DNA of 64,000 bases from Ilex aquifolium (GCA_951799425.1 OX637394.1:46542142-46606141); one strand, 5' to 3'; positions 37,704 to 51,967 are shown, counted from the first letter of the stretch. Numbers and translations: made by a program. Notes: generated by a model not told the origin, from the letters alone.

Positions 37704-40700
37704 ATGGGAAGGCCCTTCAAGATCAGTAGGTTTCTGAGGAAAGTCGATCGAAAGGCAGAGCAGCAAGAGGAAACCCTCAAACTGAAGCGAATGAAGTAAG
37801 TTTGTTAGGCATCTACTATTTTTGTCAATCAAATCCTTTTGAATTTTTTTTGAAATCTTCGGTTCGCCGAATAGCAGAATTCATATGGTGTTTTTGAAAC
37901 GACTTGATTTTCCTCTGTTAATTCGCTGTTTTTCGAATTAAATAAGATATTCTAGTGATCTGTGGCTGATATTTATTGTTTGAATGTTGAATGAAAAAGT
38001 TCTATAGTAAGGGGTACGATTCCTTATCTGTACAAGGACGTAGAAAGATACACTGACGGGTTCAGCGAAGAGAATTTGATTGGAAAATTCCAATTCGGAA
38101 AAGTGTACCGCGGAGTAATTAATGCACTTCCTACAATATATTTGATTGTGAAGGTTTGGGAGCCTCGTGAAATCAAAGGCTATAAGGCAAAAGATCACGA
38201 AGCCAGACTAAGAGTATGATACGGAATCCAAGCACACTCTTTTATTATTCGTAGGATTGATTGGTTGGTTTCAACCTTGAAGGTTATCATCAATTGCCTA
38301 ACTCTGCTTATACTGTCCATGCTGCTTAGGATGAATATTTATTGCTTCATCACGAAGAATTCAACTTCCACCCTGGCTTGGTATTATTGTTTGGATACTG
38401 CCGCGAAGGTGACAAACTCGCCGTTCTCTATGTTCTCAAGCACGCCGGTTCTCCCTTTTTCCCAAAGCCAAACAATACTGTTCATAACCTTGTGCCGGAA
38501 GGTATATCTTTCTTTTTTGATTTTTTTTCTTCTGATTTTCACGTCATACAGTATGATGTGGTTTGATATCATGACATAATGCATAACTTCTCTTTTTGAT
38601 AAGTTATGTGAAATTATGTGTTATAGCAAGGGTGGATAGAACTTAGAACTTTGTTTAGTTTGACTGAAACTCAATATTTAATCATAGCAAATTTAATAGA
38701 AAAAAAATTGAATCTATCACAAGCATATGAAAACAAACCTAGACATAAAAATAATTTAATCTATAACAAGCAAATTGTTTAAGTTGAATCAACCAATCTA
38801 CTTTGATCCAAAATATAACTTATAACACTTAACTTCAAAATATAAGAGTACCATTTTAAATATAACAAATTAATTAAAAAAATCTGGAAAAAAAAGGAAT
38901 TGTTAAGATCAAGTGATGGATGGTAGGTTTGGTTGTGAAAAATAGGTTGGATTTTGTGGTCACAACTCACAAGTTGTATGTGGAACACGACAAAAAGTAA
39001 TGAACTGGTCAGGTTAGTGTGAAGACATCTAATATGATTAATTACATAGATTGGTTTAGAATTGATTAATACTCGACATGAGCTCGAAGTACTATAGCCC
39101 ACGTGACACGACATAACTCAAATGTCACCTCTAGTTGCGAATAGAAGTGAAGAAATTAGAGATCGTAGAAAGAGTTATGTGAGAAGTTAACGTTTAATAA
39201 TTTAATTGCTTAATCTATAAAAGAATCCCAATTATTTTTTAAAATGAAAATCTACCTAAAATTATTTAAAAACTTTCAATGTGGGCAAGCTCTAAATAAT
39301 GCTTAATTTATCAAAATTTTAAATAGGCCCCCAAAGTTTTTTGAAATTGAAGTGGGGGCAGCTGCCCCCACTTCCCCCATGTTGGATTCGCCCGTGTTAT
39401 TGTAACCTCATACAGGCATTGACCCAGCTTGCCAAGTTGCCAAGTCTTACCACTGTTTTTTAAATTGCTATCAGGGAAGCAAAAGTGGTTGGTTGGGGTT
39501 TTGTGTTTCTTTGCTTGGAACTCAAATAGTGAATTTTTTTTTTGTAATACCGCTGTAACAGGTGTTGCTAAACTTTCCATCTATTATAATAAAAAAAATA
39601 TTCTTGTATAATCTTTGATTTTACAAGCTTCTGTACGCTAACTTGTGAACAAATATGTGTCAATTCTATCATATTCTTTTGACAATTTAGTTAGGCACTT
39701 GTCGCTAATGTGGTGTTTTGCATTTGTAGATAGTTTTACTTGGCTGCAGAGAATCAATGTTGCTCTTCGATTTGCTAATCTCCTCAAATTTTTGCATGGT
39801 CACAATTCGATGGGCTTGTCCTTTCTGGTTCGCAATATAAGTGCTGCTCATATCATGCTTGATGAGGTTTGTTTTGGCGTTGTTCATCTCATCTTTTTAA
39901 ATCTGTTTTATTTTGCATACTTGCTTCAATAATTTTTTTGCTTTTCTTTTCTTGGAAGTAACATTGTTTTGTACCTTACATAACACCTTGATCTGTTTTG
40001 ACATGTAGGAGTACAACCCAACATTGTTCGATTTTGGCATGATTTCTGGTGGACTTTTCTCAGATAAAACAGTGGCTACTTATGAGCATCTCTGTGGTTG
40101 GTATGGTTATATTGACCCAGCTTCTGGTTTTACAGGTATGCCAACTCTATTTGTTTAAAGCTCTTATAAAACAATACATTTTGGTACTAGCGAGGATCAT
40201 GAGAAAGGCGAAAGAGAAGATTAAGATGGAAAGAATGGAGATGCAAAAATATGATAAGAGAGTAGTGTGTTACGCCAACTGCATTTTGGATAAGAGAAGA
40301 TGAGAGATAAAGAAAAATATGATAAGAGAGTAGTGTGTTAGGTTATACAGTTACACCTAAGCTTGTGTATATGTTCACAATTACAAAGTACTAAAATACC
40401 TTTTAAGTTAGAAATAATACATAGCATAACAATATTTGGAAGGCTAAATTGCCCATCAGGGTGCGAAGCTTGGACATGGACTATAGCTTATGGTAGGATC
40501 AATATCAATGATTTGGTTCTGAGGAAAAGACCCCTAACTTGCAATTCTTCATAGTGGCGTGATGTATAGATGTGATAGCGACAACGTTGATCATTTATTA
40601 TTACATTGCCCAATTACAATGTTTTTGTGGTACAAATTATTTTTAAGTTTTAACTAGTAGGCATGTGTTGGGTGTCATTGCTAGGGGTGCAACTTGGGCA

Positions 40701-43414
40701 GGTTGAGGGATCGACCCTAGTCCAACCCAAGGTATAAAATTTTCAACCTTAACCCGACCTCCACTCGAGATACTTAACCTGAGTTTTGTCCGAGTTGATT
40801 TCGGGCATGCTCAGGTTGAAATCGGGTTACTCAATTCGAACCTAATTTGGGTTGGTAATTCAGACTCGACAAATAATAATACTAAATTAGGTGTGAGCCT
40901 TTGCTCAATGTTGCACTATTACATAGACTTACATGACCCACTAAGATGAAACTCATCAAGACAACTTATTAAGGGTGTAAGGGCGAGCTTTCTTTATATA
41001 GGAGAGAGGGGAGAGATTATTTGAGTTATCTATCCGATATGGAATGACAACTCCTTGTCTTTCTTTTGCTTTTTTTATTTATCCCACATTGTTTGGGTAA
41101 ATTTTTTTCACCATCTATAGTCTTTATAAATTATGTTTCACTCCCCTTTTAGATAATAATAATAATAATAATAAATGTATTTGGATTTTATTTTTATATT
41201 GCTTATATAAATATAATACATGAATTCGGGTTAAACTCGGGTTGGGTTTGGGTTGAGCCCGATTTCATCAATTCAAGTTGGGTTCGGGTTAAACCCGTGA
41301 ACCCGAGCACTTAACTCGAGCCTTGTCTGAATTTGTTTGGGTTAATGTTTTTCAACCCTAACCCTAACCTTAAAAACCTCAATCCTAACACTATTTTTTC
41401 GGGTTGGGTTTGGTTTGGCCAGTCCAAGTTGCACCCCTAGTCATTGGGGGGTTACTTTTTGGAACTATGCAATCTTTGCCTCATTACTGGTCAATTTTGA
41501 TGGAAAGAAATGATATAATATTTGAAGATTAGTTTTAGTGGATGGACGGCTTAGTGGACCGGATGTACTTTTTGGCATCTTTTTTTGTCTCTAGTTTCTT
41601 AGGATTTTGATGGAATTCCACTCATCTGCTTTTGACGGGATGGAGAGTTTTATGGCCATCCTATACTTCTCTTGTTGCGCTGCGTTCGAATTTAATAAAA
41701 TCATTTCTTTCTTATTTATTTATTTTTTTTGTGAGTGCAAGAATGCTACACTCACTATCTTTTTTATTAGTATAAATGTATCAATTTTGGATGATCGAAT
41801 AGGATTTTTCTTAAATAGTTGAATCATGCTAGGCATCTAATGATTGTGTTATGCCACAACAGTTGGTAAAAAGAATTGATAGAATATTGTGCTTTCTTTT
41901 TTTGAGCACTTTTCACGAAGTTTTGATATCTGCAATGGTATGATACTGCATGGTTTGATTACTCTCGCCCATACGCTAACAATATTATTGTTATGAGTAT
42001 TCTTGCAACGTGTTCTTAGTTATGCTTTTTTTTTAATAGCTTAGTTGTTAATAACTTTTTTGTGGATTGTAGATTGGGCTTTTTGATTTTGGGCTTTATA
42101 TGGTTCGAGTATAAAGGATTTTATATTCAGATAAAGGCGCACATGTTTAGTCTCGCTTGGCCATCAAGAATTACTCAGCCATAGATTTACTTAATCACCA
42201 TGTTTTCTTGGTCCTCCCACATCCCCTTTGTTTGCTTTATGAAAGACCAAATGTTTACATATTTCCTACCTCATAAATGAACCTGGAGTTCTTCAGTAAA
42301 TGGTAGCATTGAAACCCTTATGTAGTCAGTTGCAATTTTTTTGCGGCTTCTGCTTCGCAACACTTATATTTTTAGCTGTTCACTTTTCCAAAGACTGAGG
42401 GAACTGTTGAAGTGAATTAGAAGTTTGTATGCTGTGAATGAAATAACTAAAGGGGCATTTTTCGGTTGGAACAAATCAAACAAGACTTTGTTGGGTTCAT
42501 ACGCTATGTCATGGATGGTCATGGCTAATTGGGGTATGATCATGTTGATATTTATGAGATTCTCTCCTTGCTAATTTATTTAGCATTAGGGCAAAATGCA
42601 GAATGCTCAGCTGTTTGGGTTTTCTTTTACCTAGATGAGTATAGTACAAAGTATGAAACTATGAATTCAATACATATAATTGTTTTTTCATGTAATTACG
42701 TGTTATGAAAACACTTGTGTAAAGATTCTTATACTTTGTTCAGAAAAGGAATAGTGACGAGTCTGATGACATTCATAAAGTTTTGCGCTTGACAGTTGAA
42801 AAATTCTGGGATTTATGAGTTTTTGAACTTCTTGTTCCTCTGACATTTGCATCTCTTGTTGTATAGCCAGATTTGGATTAAACATTCCATGTGTGCTTGT
42901 TTGAGTTCTACATCAATCATTGGGCCCTGCTTGACATTATCATTATCATTTGGCTACGATACTCACCCCGCTTGATTTCTGCTTTCTGAATTAATTAGTT
43001 TTTTGTGATCTTTGCTGTATGATTAACCTTCCTAATCCAATGTCAGGGGAATATTCGGAAAAAAGTGATGTATTTGCATTTGGTGTGTTACTTTTGATGT
43101 TGATTACCAAAAGAGTCTGCAACGAGGAAGACAGATTGAATGGGGACGTGCCTTTTCTTTGTCACTGGGTCCAGAGCCAGCACACACCCAAAAAGTCCAT
43201 CATGGGTTTTGGGAAGGTTTACGGGTCACTTGTGCACCACAGCTTAGAGGCTGATCCACTTTTTGTTTCCAGTGATGGACCTTGGATTACAAAGGTGGCG
43301 ATGCAATGTGTGGAATCTTATCCGTCAAGGCGACCAACAATGAAGCAAGTTGTGAGGTACCTGCTTAATTTGCAGGTCGTTCAGCGTCATGCTCAAGTTC
43401 TTGGTCTGGTATGA
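37704..43414 (+). CDS. Receptor-like-kinase-type pseudokinase, gene C
   Basis: Six exons join in frame: 37704-37795, 38012-38213, 38330-38501, 39730-39866, 40009-40135, 43047-43414, 1098 nt, 365 aa. Intron 1 has a perfect GTAAGT donor. The first exon adds a basic leader (MGRPFKISRFLRKVDRKAEQ), then YLYKDVERYTDGFSEEN, loop IGKFQFGKVYRG and Lys78 in LIVKVWE. HRD is again V189-R190-N191, with the loop Lys and Asn replaced (Ser, His); DFG starts at Asp209. The same three catalytic losses in A, B and C imply a common non-catalytic ancestor. The final exon has EKSDVFAFGVLLL and RPTMKQVVRYL. The exon-3 insert KHAGSPFFPKPNN is absent from A and B. Intron 5 is 2.9 kb and contains a LINE 3' end with a nested hAT. 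No stops or shifts were seen, so the gene may be functional. Confidence 0.8.
38620..39134. mobile_element. Probable hAT-derived relic in intron 3 of gene C
   Basis: The right edge in reverse complement, TAGAGGTGACATTTGAGTTA then GTCGTGTCACG, matches the style of the hAT ends elsewhere in the window. The left edge (about 38626, aagggtggatag) is a poor match and no duplication is evident. Confidence 0.35.
40420..41740 (+). mobile_element. 5'-truncated LINE 3' end, interrupted by a hAT
   Basis: The plus strand reads IWKAKLP-type and WTIAYGRININDLVLRKRPL, then DHLLLHCPITMFLWYKLF (zf-RVT), up to 40673. After the hAT insertion (40682-41439) the C-terminal part resumes with LMERNDIIFED and WMDGLVDRMYFLAS, ending near 41740 in a T/A-rich tail. 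It lies in intron 5 of gene C. Confidence 0.65.
40682..41439. mobile_element. hAT-type MITE nested in a LINE
   Basis: The left end TAGGGGTGCAACTTGGGCAG and the right end in reverse complement TAGGGGTGCAACTTGGACTG are identical over 16 bases. Flanks gtcattgc (40674-40681) and gtcattgg (41440-41447) match at 7 of 8. The interior contains 'acccgagtt'-type words and an (AAT)n run near 41154. Same family as 35418-36269. Confidence 0.78.
41740..43046. other. Rest of intron 5 of gene C
   Basis: AT-rich sequence without recognisable exons or terminal repeats. A minus-strand 60-codon frame (42703-42885) has no known relatives that I can see. Confidence 0.4.
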
Positions 43415-43849
43415 AGGCTTCTGGTTATGTAGCCTGTATATAACAAACTTCGGTAATGGTTAACACTGGTTTCTGGAGGAGGGACAACCACCTGACCGCT
43501 GGTTTTTGTTTTCTTAGTGTGAACTCTACTTTGATACTGTAGCTGATCTGATCTGGACTGAGATAGTGACTTTATGATCATGGTTCATGGATGCTCGAAT
43601 CGATGCATTTGTAATATTTTATACTCATGCAGATATGCTTCCTTTTTTATTAACAGTAAATACACCAGACAATTTATCAGATAACTTCTTGAGGGTGCAA
43701 ATCAAGCTATGAAGAATTATGCAGTTGAACAGTTACCCTAATCTTACCCATATGGTTTGATTGGAGATAAGGAATTGCATGCTCTTGTGTGAGGGTTTTC
43801 CTATGCAGTTGTCTTTGTGTGCTCGTGTGTGCTTCAACAATTGAAATGA

Positions 43850-44240
43850 TTTAAGTTCCGTCTTGGCCTGGTCTAGTTGTATGGTATGGATATTGCCTTG
43901 ATCTCAAGCCACTGATTGCGGCACAAGTAATTGAGAATGTGTAGGGAAATGGATGTAAGATAGGGTTTAGATATAGACACTGAACAAAAGAAAAGGAAAT
44001 TTTGATGCACGCATTTTGTATAAACTGTGACCAGCATTGCATTTTTTTGGCTATCATTAAACGCATTCGGTTTCTTTGTCTATCAGCTCCGCTATTGTTT
44101 GCGGTCTTACTCGGGTGGTCTTCAAAGGGTTAACAACCCTTATGTGTCAAAAAAGAACAAGAGGTATTCTACATCGTATCGTAAGGAAAACCTTACTCAG
44201 CTTGTTAAACTTTTTTGACCTTACAGACAGTTTTACTCGG
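43850..44240 (+). pseudogene. Shreds of another kinase copy
   Basis: The bases at 43862-43900 (cttggcctggtctagttgta, then tggatattgcc) match the exon-2 segment coding HPGLVKLYGYC of the A/B/C family, and cagacagttttactcgg at 44224-44240 matches the start of exon 3. Everything is broken by stops. This is probably the remains of a tandem family member downstream of gene C. Confidence 0.45.
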
Positions 44241-45704
44241 TGAATATTGTTTATTTAGACATAATTTATTGACTGAATCATTCTATGTCATTGGATTGAT
44301 ACATCCCTGTATTATATGAAAATTCTACTCGCACTCTCATGTTTGTCAGTTGCCCATTATCTATTTTTTAAAATACCCAAAAGATAAGCCTTTATTAGAT
44401 TCACATCACATATTCACATGGATTATCAGTTGTCCTTTGAGATGTATAGAATTTATTCCCTCCACCATCTCACCCACCCCACCCCTTACCGTCACCCCCA
44501 CCCCACCCCCACTCCATCCAAACATTATTGAAAAGATATTTATTCATACTAAATTAATTTATACAAGGCCACTCCATTGAGGGCAGTCGACTAGAAGGTC
44601 CTAGTCAACTGTAGCCTGCTGGAGTGGGCTCCAAATTTTTTGCTTCAATCCAATATCTTCTCGAATGTGCTAAATGTGACTAGCGATAACTGTGTACTGA
44701 AAACATGCATGCTAGTCCTTATTCAAAAAGTATGAATGCAATAGATTTGAAGACTTGTTTCAGTAAAGCTCATGTTTACACAAAACAGAGTCAATTCTAG
44801 TACAATAAAGTTTTAGGGATCTGTAAGTAGACTATTGTGTTCGACGGATTTGGCTTGAGCTCACAAAGCTTAGCTCGATTATCAGTCATAACTATGATGA
44901 ACTGTTAATTTGTCTCATTTAATAGATAATCTTAATGAAGGGGTCGACTGAAATACATTACACAGTTTAGGGAACAAATTAGAATAATTAAAAATTTAGG
45001 GATTAGTTTAAATAAAGACGATAGTTCATAGGGTAATTATGAAATTTACGCAAAAAAAAAAAAAGAAGAAGCTATAGGTGGTGCAGTCATTAAAAAGTTA
45101 GGGAAATCACACTTACTACATAGTAAAAATATAAACAAAATTATCATGTACACATCTTTCAGGGCAGTAGCAATGCATTACGTACTTGTACGTGAATAGT
45201 TTTTATACACAAAAATTAATAAAATGTATTAAATATATGTATCTATAATATAAAAATAGTGCATGCTTCAATAAGTTCATTTGACGGTTTCAAATAAACT
45301 CATTCAACAGCCACCAACGTTTCTCTCAAAACCATTCATATTGCACAGTGCATTCAAGCACGAATTATCCCTATTATCTTTATATTGTTCATATTCTATT
45401 ATAAAGATTATGAAAATTTTGTATGATCCCAAAATTCTTTGTTTTAACTATAAAAAAAGAAATAGTTAAAATTTTATTTTTTTTTAGAATTTTATGATTG
45501 AGATTGATTTTTTAGAGATATTTGCGAAATTAAATTTCTTTAAATTCATTTAATTAGGATTCCACTTATAATTCCTTGAATAAAATAAAATTAATTGTCA
45601 ATATACTAATCACATTGAAACTTTACTGAAATTAGGAATTATTTAGGTCAATTGGGATAAGATTTAATATACCACTACTATATATTAAAAGTCTAAAAAA
45701 TTCA
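44241..45704. other. Intergenic, nothing recognised
   Basis: AT-rich, with a CCACCC-rich patch near 44460-44520 and an A run near 45052. The open frames at 44350-44580 and 45281-45469 have no family resemblance. Confidence 0.4.
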
Positions 45705-46281
45705 AGTTTTCATTTCCTATTTTCCTTTGAACAATCTTATCTTATCTATATTATTAATATGTTAGCTATTTGTATAAATTTCTCCGCAAAACTGACCACC
45801 AATGTAGAATGTGATCACTTGTTGTATCAAACTTTGTGATTTCCCGTTATATATTACTTTGAGGCCTTTCGTGGATCTGTTATTTTATTTTGCGTTCGAT
45901 AAACATCGTCTGTTGATCTGTTATGTAATGTGATAAGACTGTCGATGTAAATTTTGAAATTGTCTTTAGTGTGCCCTCTTAATGTGTGAAAGCTCGTTTT
46001 GGGTCTAATGTCTTGTAATAATGTATACAGGTCAACTTTCTTTCTTATGTTTTTTGTTATAGTGAGTACTCTATGCAACTTAATACTTCTTGCATAAAAG
46101 TTCTTCAAACTCAGGATGAAGTGGTTAACCACCATTAAAGAGGCAGCATCAAAGGACCTCCTGCATGAACGCCATATGGCCATGGGTTCATGCATCTAAT
46201 CCATGACCGCCGTCATTACAAAAAACATTTGACAGATTTCATTGTTTAGGTATCAAAAAATTACTCAATATTGTTAGTATT

Positions 46282-46680
46282 TTATTGTTTAGGTATCAAA
46301 AAACATTTGACACTATTACCGTCACCAATCTGCCACATGACTCCTTGATTGAGCAAATCTCTTCCATAAAGTAAGCCCCTCCAAACCCATGAGGGTCTTG
46401 AGCCACACTTTGCCTTCATGAAATCCACCTCAGGGAAGGCAATCGCCTTCATGAACTTAGCCCAAAAGGATTCAGGCTGGGAAATTAACCTCCAGCACTG
46501 TTTGGCCAAAAGAGACTGGTTATGTAGCCTGAAGTCCTTGAATCCCATCCCACCATCAGCCTTCGATTCAATCATCTTGTCCCTACACATTCTTGCACAT
46601 TTTGCCAAAAAATGAATTAAATGCTTAAATGTCTTGCACAACTTGGTGTCTATCCTTCTTTTTCGTATTCTTTCTTCTCA
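46282..46680 (-). pseudogene. LINE fragment at a block-B breakpoint
   Basis: The minus-strand frame reads KADGGMGFKDFRLHNQSLLA, KQCWRLISQPESFWAKFMKA and WQIGDG, the segment between RT thumb and zf-RVT of plant LINEs. It begins right at the point where homology to block A stops (46281). A short duplicated filler (attgtttaggtatcaaaaaa, 46241-46260 and 46284-46303) marks the joint. Confidence 0.65.
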
Positions 46681-46912
46681 ATTTTGCTATTCACATATCC
46701 CTTTTTCATAATAGCATCACTTAGAAGTATGATACATAACTGAGTTTATTGGTATTCCTTATTTTTTTTATTGGAGTAACAAGTAACAAACAAAGTAAGC
46801 AGTAACATCATTAATCTTACTATGATTCCCATAAGAAAAATAATGCAGTTGTTTTGTTAATTCACCCTAAATAAGAGCTATTTTAGATATAACTTTTGGG
46901 GATGGACAAAAT

Positions 46913-48055
46913 TGTTGGACCAAAACAGTTTTTTAAGTATAAAAATTGAGTTTTTGGTCGACTTTGAGCCTAAATTAAAGTGGGACCCGATTATTATTTT
47001 GAATAAAATTTCGTGGGTTCATATTTTACTCCGTGAGGAGAATAATGTAGTATATTCACTTGCTCATATCGAGTAAGATATGAATGAGAAAATAGGCTCC
47101 AAAGTGACCCTCTTGAAATGTGGAAATAAAGGAAAGTGTAATGTGAGATTTGACATCAATCCCACATTGGTTGAGGAAGAGATCCAATATGGGCATATAT
47201 ATGCCAAGTTTGCTCTATAGGTTGGGCCCCAAGGGGTAGCACAATTTTATGAGCGGAGCGAGCACCTACATGCCTTCGGTTCGATCACACGCGCGCCGCT
47301 CGCTCGGGTACGGCCAAGCCCTATATTTTTTGGAGAAAATTCATTTAAATAAATGGGCAAGAATTTCTTAACCGAAATTAATTTTTGGTACCCGTGGATC
47401 GCACTGGTTCGAATTTATTCCGAAATTGAATTGTGACTGTTCATGGCGAATAGTTTTTCAAGGTGTCTACTGGCTGTTGCATTTGTCATCCTGGGTTGCG
47501 TCTTTTAGTGTGGTGACTGTCCGGAAAGTCACCAAAGAGTCAATAATTACCCCAGGTTCATTACCATTCAAAAGATAATTCGGTTATTCATTTAGTCAGT
47601 TGATTTTAAGCATTAAGACAGACACATTAGTACATTGCATTTTCGGCATTAAGTCAGTCTGCATTTGGAGAGTACACAACACAAGTTTGGTTCGCTGGAC
47701 GAGTAGATTGGAGTGCTACCTCTGCTCGTGTAAAGATCATTGTATCCTGGGAGGTAGACGCTCGATATTCCATAAGCACCGTGTGTGGGGGCGAAATCTG
47801 TCTTAAGGACATAGTGTCAAACACTAGCCTTGATCTACATAAAGTTCAATAACAGTTCATGTTTTGCAATCGGTTTAGTTTTTATATTGGTTATACAAAT
47901 AGTTACGTGTAACTCTTTTGTGTAACTCTTGCGTTTAACACTGTTTCTGTGTAACTGTTTCACATTTGATTGTTACTGTTTTGTTATACATTACATGTTT
48001 CAAATCAGGAAGTTCAATAAGTGATTTTACTATATTTGAAATACCACAAACAACA
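46913..48055 (+). mobile_element. Solo LTR of 1143 bp
   Basis: It begins TGTTGGACCAAAACAG and ends ACCACAAACAACA, so the ends are TGTTG...CAACA. The 5-bp duplication AAAAT is perfect (46908-46912; 48056-48060). There are no internal protein sequences, which fits recombination between two LTRs. A palindromic ggcatatatatgcc near 47193 may be the core promoter. Superfamily not determinable from the LTR alone; the ends look Copia-like. Confidence 0.75.
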
Positions 48056-48274
48056 AAAATATATATTCAATTTTACTTTTATCATCAAGAATACTTTAGA
48101 TAATCCTATCCAGTGGCAAACATGATAGAAGAGTACAGAAACAGAGCCACTGAAATATTTAGTGGAAATGAACTAAAGATTCCACCTTTTCTCAGATTTT
48201 AGTGGGATGCATAACCAATTCACAAAATGACTTTGCTCTAGAACTAAATTTTTTGGTAAGCCTTACCTTGAAAC

Positions 48275-49330
<1,056 letters not shown>

Positions 49331-50614
49331 ATGAAACGTCTACAAGTGTGATTGATTCGGATTTCGGATACATGATGAAAAGCCAAACACCAATTTTAGA
49401 AACTGATGTAAATATTCATGACACTAAGAAGTTGTAGGGCCTGTAGAATTAAAGAGAGACAAAAGGAGAGGGGGAAGGTGAAGAGAGGGGCATGACGTTT
49501 TCTTCGATTTCTGAATACGCTGGGAAGAGAGTGAAAGTAACACCTCAAAAATAGGGAGACACAGAGAGAGTAGTGGCGGGCAGAGAATAGGGAAGCAAGT
49601 GGGTAAAGGTGAAATAAATTTTTCTCTTTTGTTGACATTTTATAGTAGTATAGATATAGATTAGCCATGAATTGGCTACTGTGGGTGGATTGTGTAGGGC
49701 TCCTTCTATGGTGGGGACTAACTGAGAAACAAGATATGGTCTTGCAGAAATGGTCCATACATAATGATGCATTTCACACTTTGTAAATTCTTTAGTGAGG
49801 TATTACTTCCTCTTGCTCTTTATAGATTTTGTTGTTGTTTGCATCTATTTGTATTCCCTACATTTTTCCCTTTTTGTTGTTGCTTAGATATAAGATGTAT
49901 GATTATGGTTGTACTGTCATTGAGTACTTGTTTGCATGACCATATGGATTCATAAAAAGTACAAAATAACAACAATTAAAGCTGATTTAATAGTTCAAAA
50001 TGACTGATATGTCATCTAAGTATTTCCAATTTTATATTTTATTAATATTATAACATCAATTACATGCTCTCATCTTTTGATCTTACCTTAGAATGTTATT
50101 ATTTATTTGAACTATGATGGTAAAATTAAACCTGGAAAGAGTTCTAAAGCTAACAAATTTAGCAGGGATAAGGACAAAGTTGTTTCGGGATACATGAACA
50201 TTGTCTAGAAATATGCTGAATGAAAAGATAACAGTAGGAGAGTTCAATCTTGTATATTTTCACTTATCAATTGGTTTTTTACTTGAAACCTAAGGTCTGG
50301 AAATAAGAGGTTAGTTATTAACGATCTTATTTAAGACTTTTAAAGGGTATGCCCCTAGTTTGACTCATGAACAGTGGACTATTGAATTGTTTCTAGCCGT
50401 TTCGTAGGGAGTATCTGCAAATTTTTCCTGTCTAGCTCTCTCGGGAGTTTTCATAGTAAGATAGATCTGTAATGGTCACTCCTTGATAAGAACTCACATG
50501 TTGTCCCCTTTATCCTTTTCCAATGGCCAAAAAAAAAATAAAAATAAGAAAGAAGTGAAGACATGAGACCCTCACATGGATTGTAGTACATTTAAGTAAT
50601 ATTAAGGGTTGAAT

Positions 50615-50722
50615 ATAAACAAGGCAGCTGCTCTAGGATCGTGGACGTAGGCAAGTTGCACTTTATTATGTGGTTCGACAACTTGTCTACGTCCACGATC
50701 CTAGAGCAGCTGCCTTGTTTAT
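50615..50722. repeat. 44-bp-arm near-perfect hairpin, block B only
   Basis: The left arm 50615-50658 and right arm 50679-50722 are reverse complements over 44 bases except one position (G at 50651 against T at 50686, still a G-U pair in RNA). The loop is 20 bases. The arms are GC-rich in an AT-rich setting. Block A has about 84 different bases here (5332-5415). The loop-side words tgtggttcg and ctacgtccacg remind me, weakly, of LTR sequences. Confidence 0.85.
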
Positions 50723-50741
50723 GCAATTTTTCGAAGACTTA

Positions 50742-50875
50742 TTTCTTTCTTCCTTTTTTTTGGTACTGCACCGATGCAATCGTCAATGGCTAGCTTACAA
50801 TGTAGCGATGCTTTGATAGAAAACAATCCCACTCTTTCGCAAATGCACTTTTACCACTAGGCCAAAGAGACATAT
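50742..50875 (-). mobile_element. SINE, block-B copy
   Basis: The same minus-strand SINE as at 5435-5575, with GGCCTAGTGGTAAAAGTGC and a T-rich (A-tail) start interrupted by C. It is shared by both blocks, so it was inserted before the duplication. Confidence 0.6.
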
Positions 50876-51306
50876 TGACTATACAATCGCATACAATATT
50901 CCTATCTGCTCATAGTTTACAAAGTGCAAATCATTGCAATGACTAATTTGCTAGCATTACAAACAACCACCAAACCAAAGGCAACAAAATGAGAAAGACA
51001 ACAATTACATTAATATTGGTTAAATTCTGACGTGGAGTAGTGGATGTCTTTATAGGAGTATAATAATAGCGTAGGCTTCATAACCATGAGAAGTTTCCAT
51101 ACTCTGATTTAAAACTAGCCATTATTTCATATTTGCTTGAAAAGGGCAACACATCTAGGAAGCATTGCTCAGGAAAGTGCAATTAGTTTTCTTTTTGGCT
51201 TCGGAAAAATAGTTGGAGAAAATTTGACAAATTATTAATTGATCCAAAAATATGAGGATTAAATATAAGCAAGTTCACTTGAGACTGTGTAACACACATT
51301 TGCATC

Positions 51307-51967
51307 TAGGGGTGACAATTTTTGACACGACACGAAAACTTGATACGAACACGACACGAAATAAATGAGTTTGAGTTGACTATTTTTTAGTACAAACCCG
51401 TGTATGACACGACCCGTCAACACGAAATATTAATGGGTCGTGTTCGGGTTTAACCCGCTTAACCCGAATTGACCCGTCAACACGAAGTTTTTAACTCGAA
51501 GGAGATTGACCTGACATTTTCGTTGCATGTATGAGTTTTCATGTTCTGATGACTTGTTTTTTCCATTACTTTTGATGTCTAATTTAGTTGCACAATGTAC
51601 GATTAACATATTTAATTAGTATTATAGAAATAAAATATTAATTATTTGTAACTGTTTATCAAACACTGACATAATTATTGTATAAAAAAGATATTATTAC
51701 TCATTATTATTATTATTATTACTATTATTATTATTAAGTTAATTTTTAGTTTGTAGAAAAAGTATGAGGAGAGATTCAATTAAGTGAAAATAAAATCTTA
51801 GCGCCAAATTTTTTCAAAATTTATGTGGGTCAACACGAATACGAACACGACACGAAAATAAACAGGTCAACTCGACACGACACGATTAGTTAAATGGGTT
51901 GGGTTAGGGTTGACTAATATTCGACACGACACGAACCCGACACGACACGACCCGATTGCCATCCCTA
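51307..51967. mobile_element. hAT MITE, block B only
   Basis: The left end TAGGGGTGACAATTTTTGAC and the right end in reverse complement TAGGGATGGCAATCGGG. The 8-bp duplication TTTGCATC is perfect (51299-51306; 51968-51975). The interior is rich in 'cgacacga' and carries an (ATT)n run near 51697-51735. Block A lacks it at the equivalent site (about 6005). Confidence 0.82.

Noticed and set aside
39352-39371. Perfect 20-bp palindrome in intron 3 of gene C as a regulatory site
   Set aside because: It lies in a G/C-run context (gggggc-agct-gccccc) typical of repeat ends and has no promoter around it.
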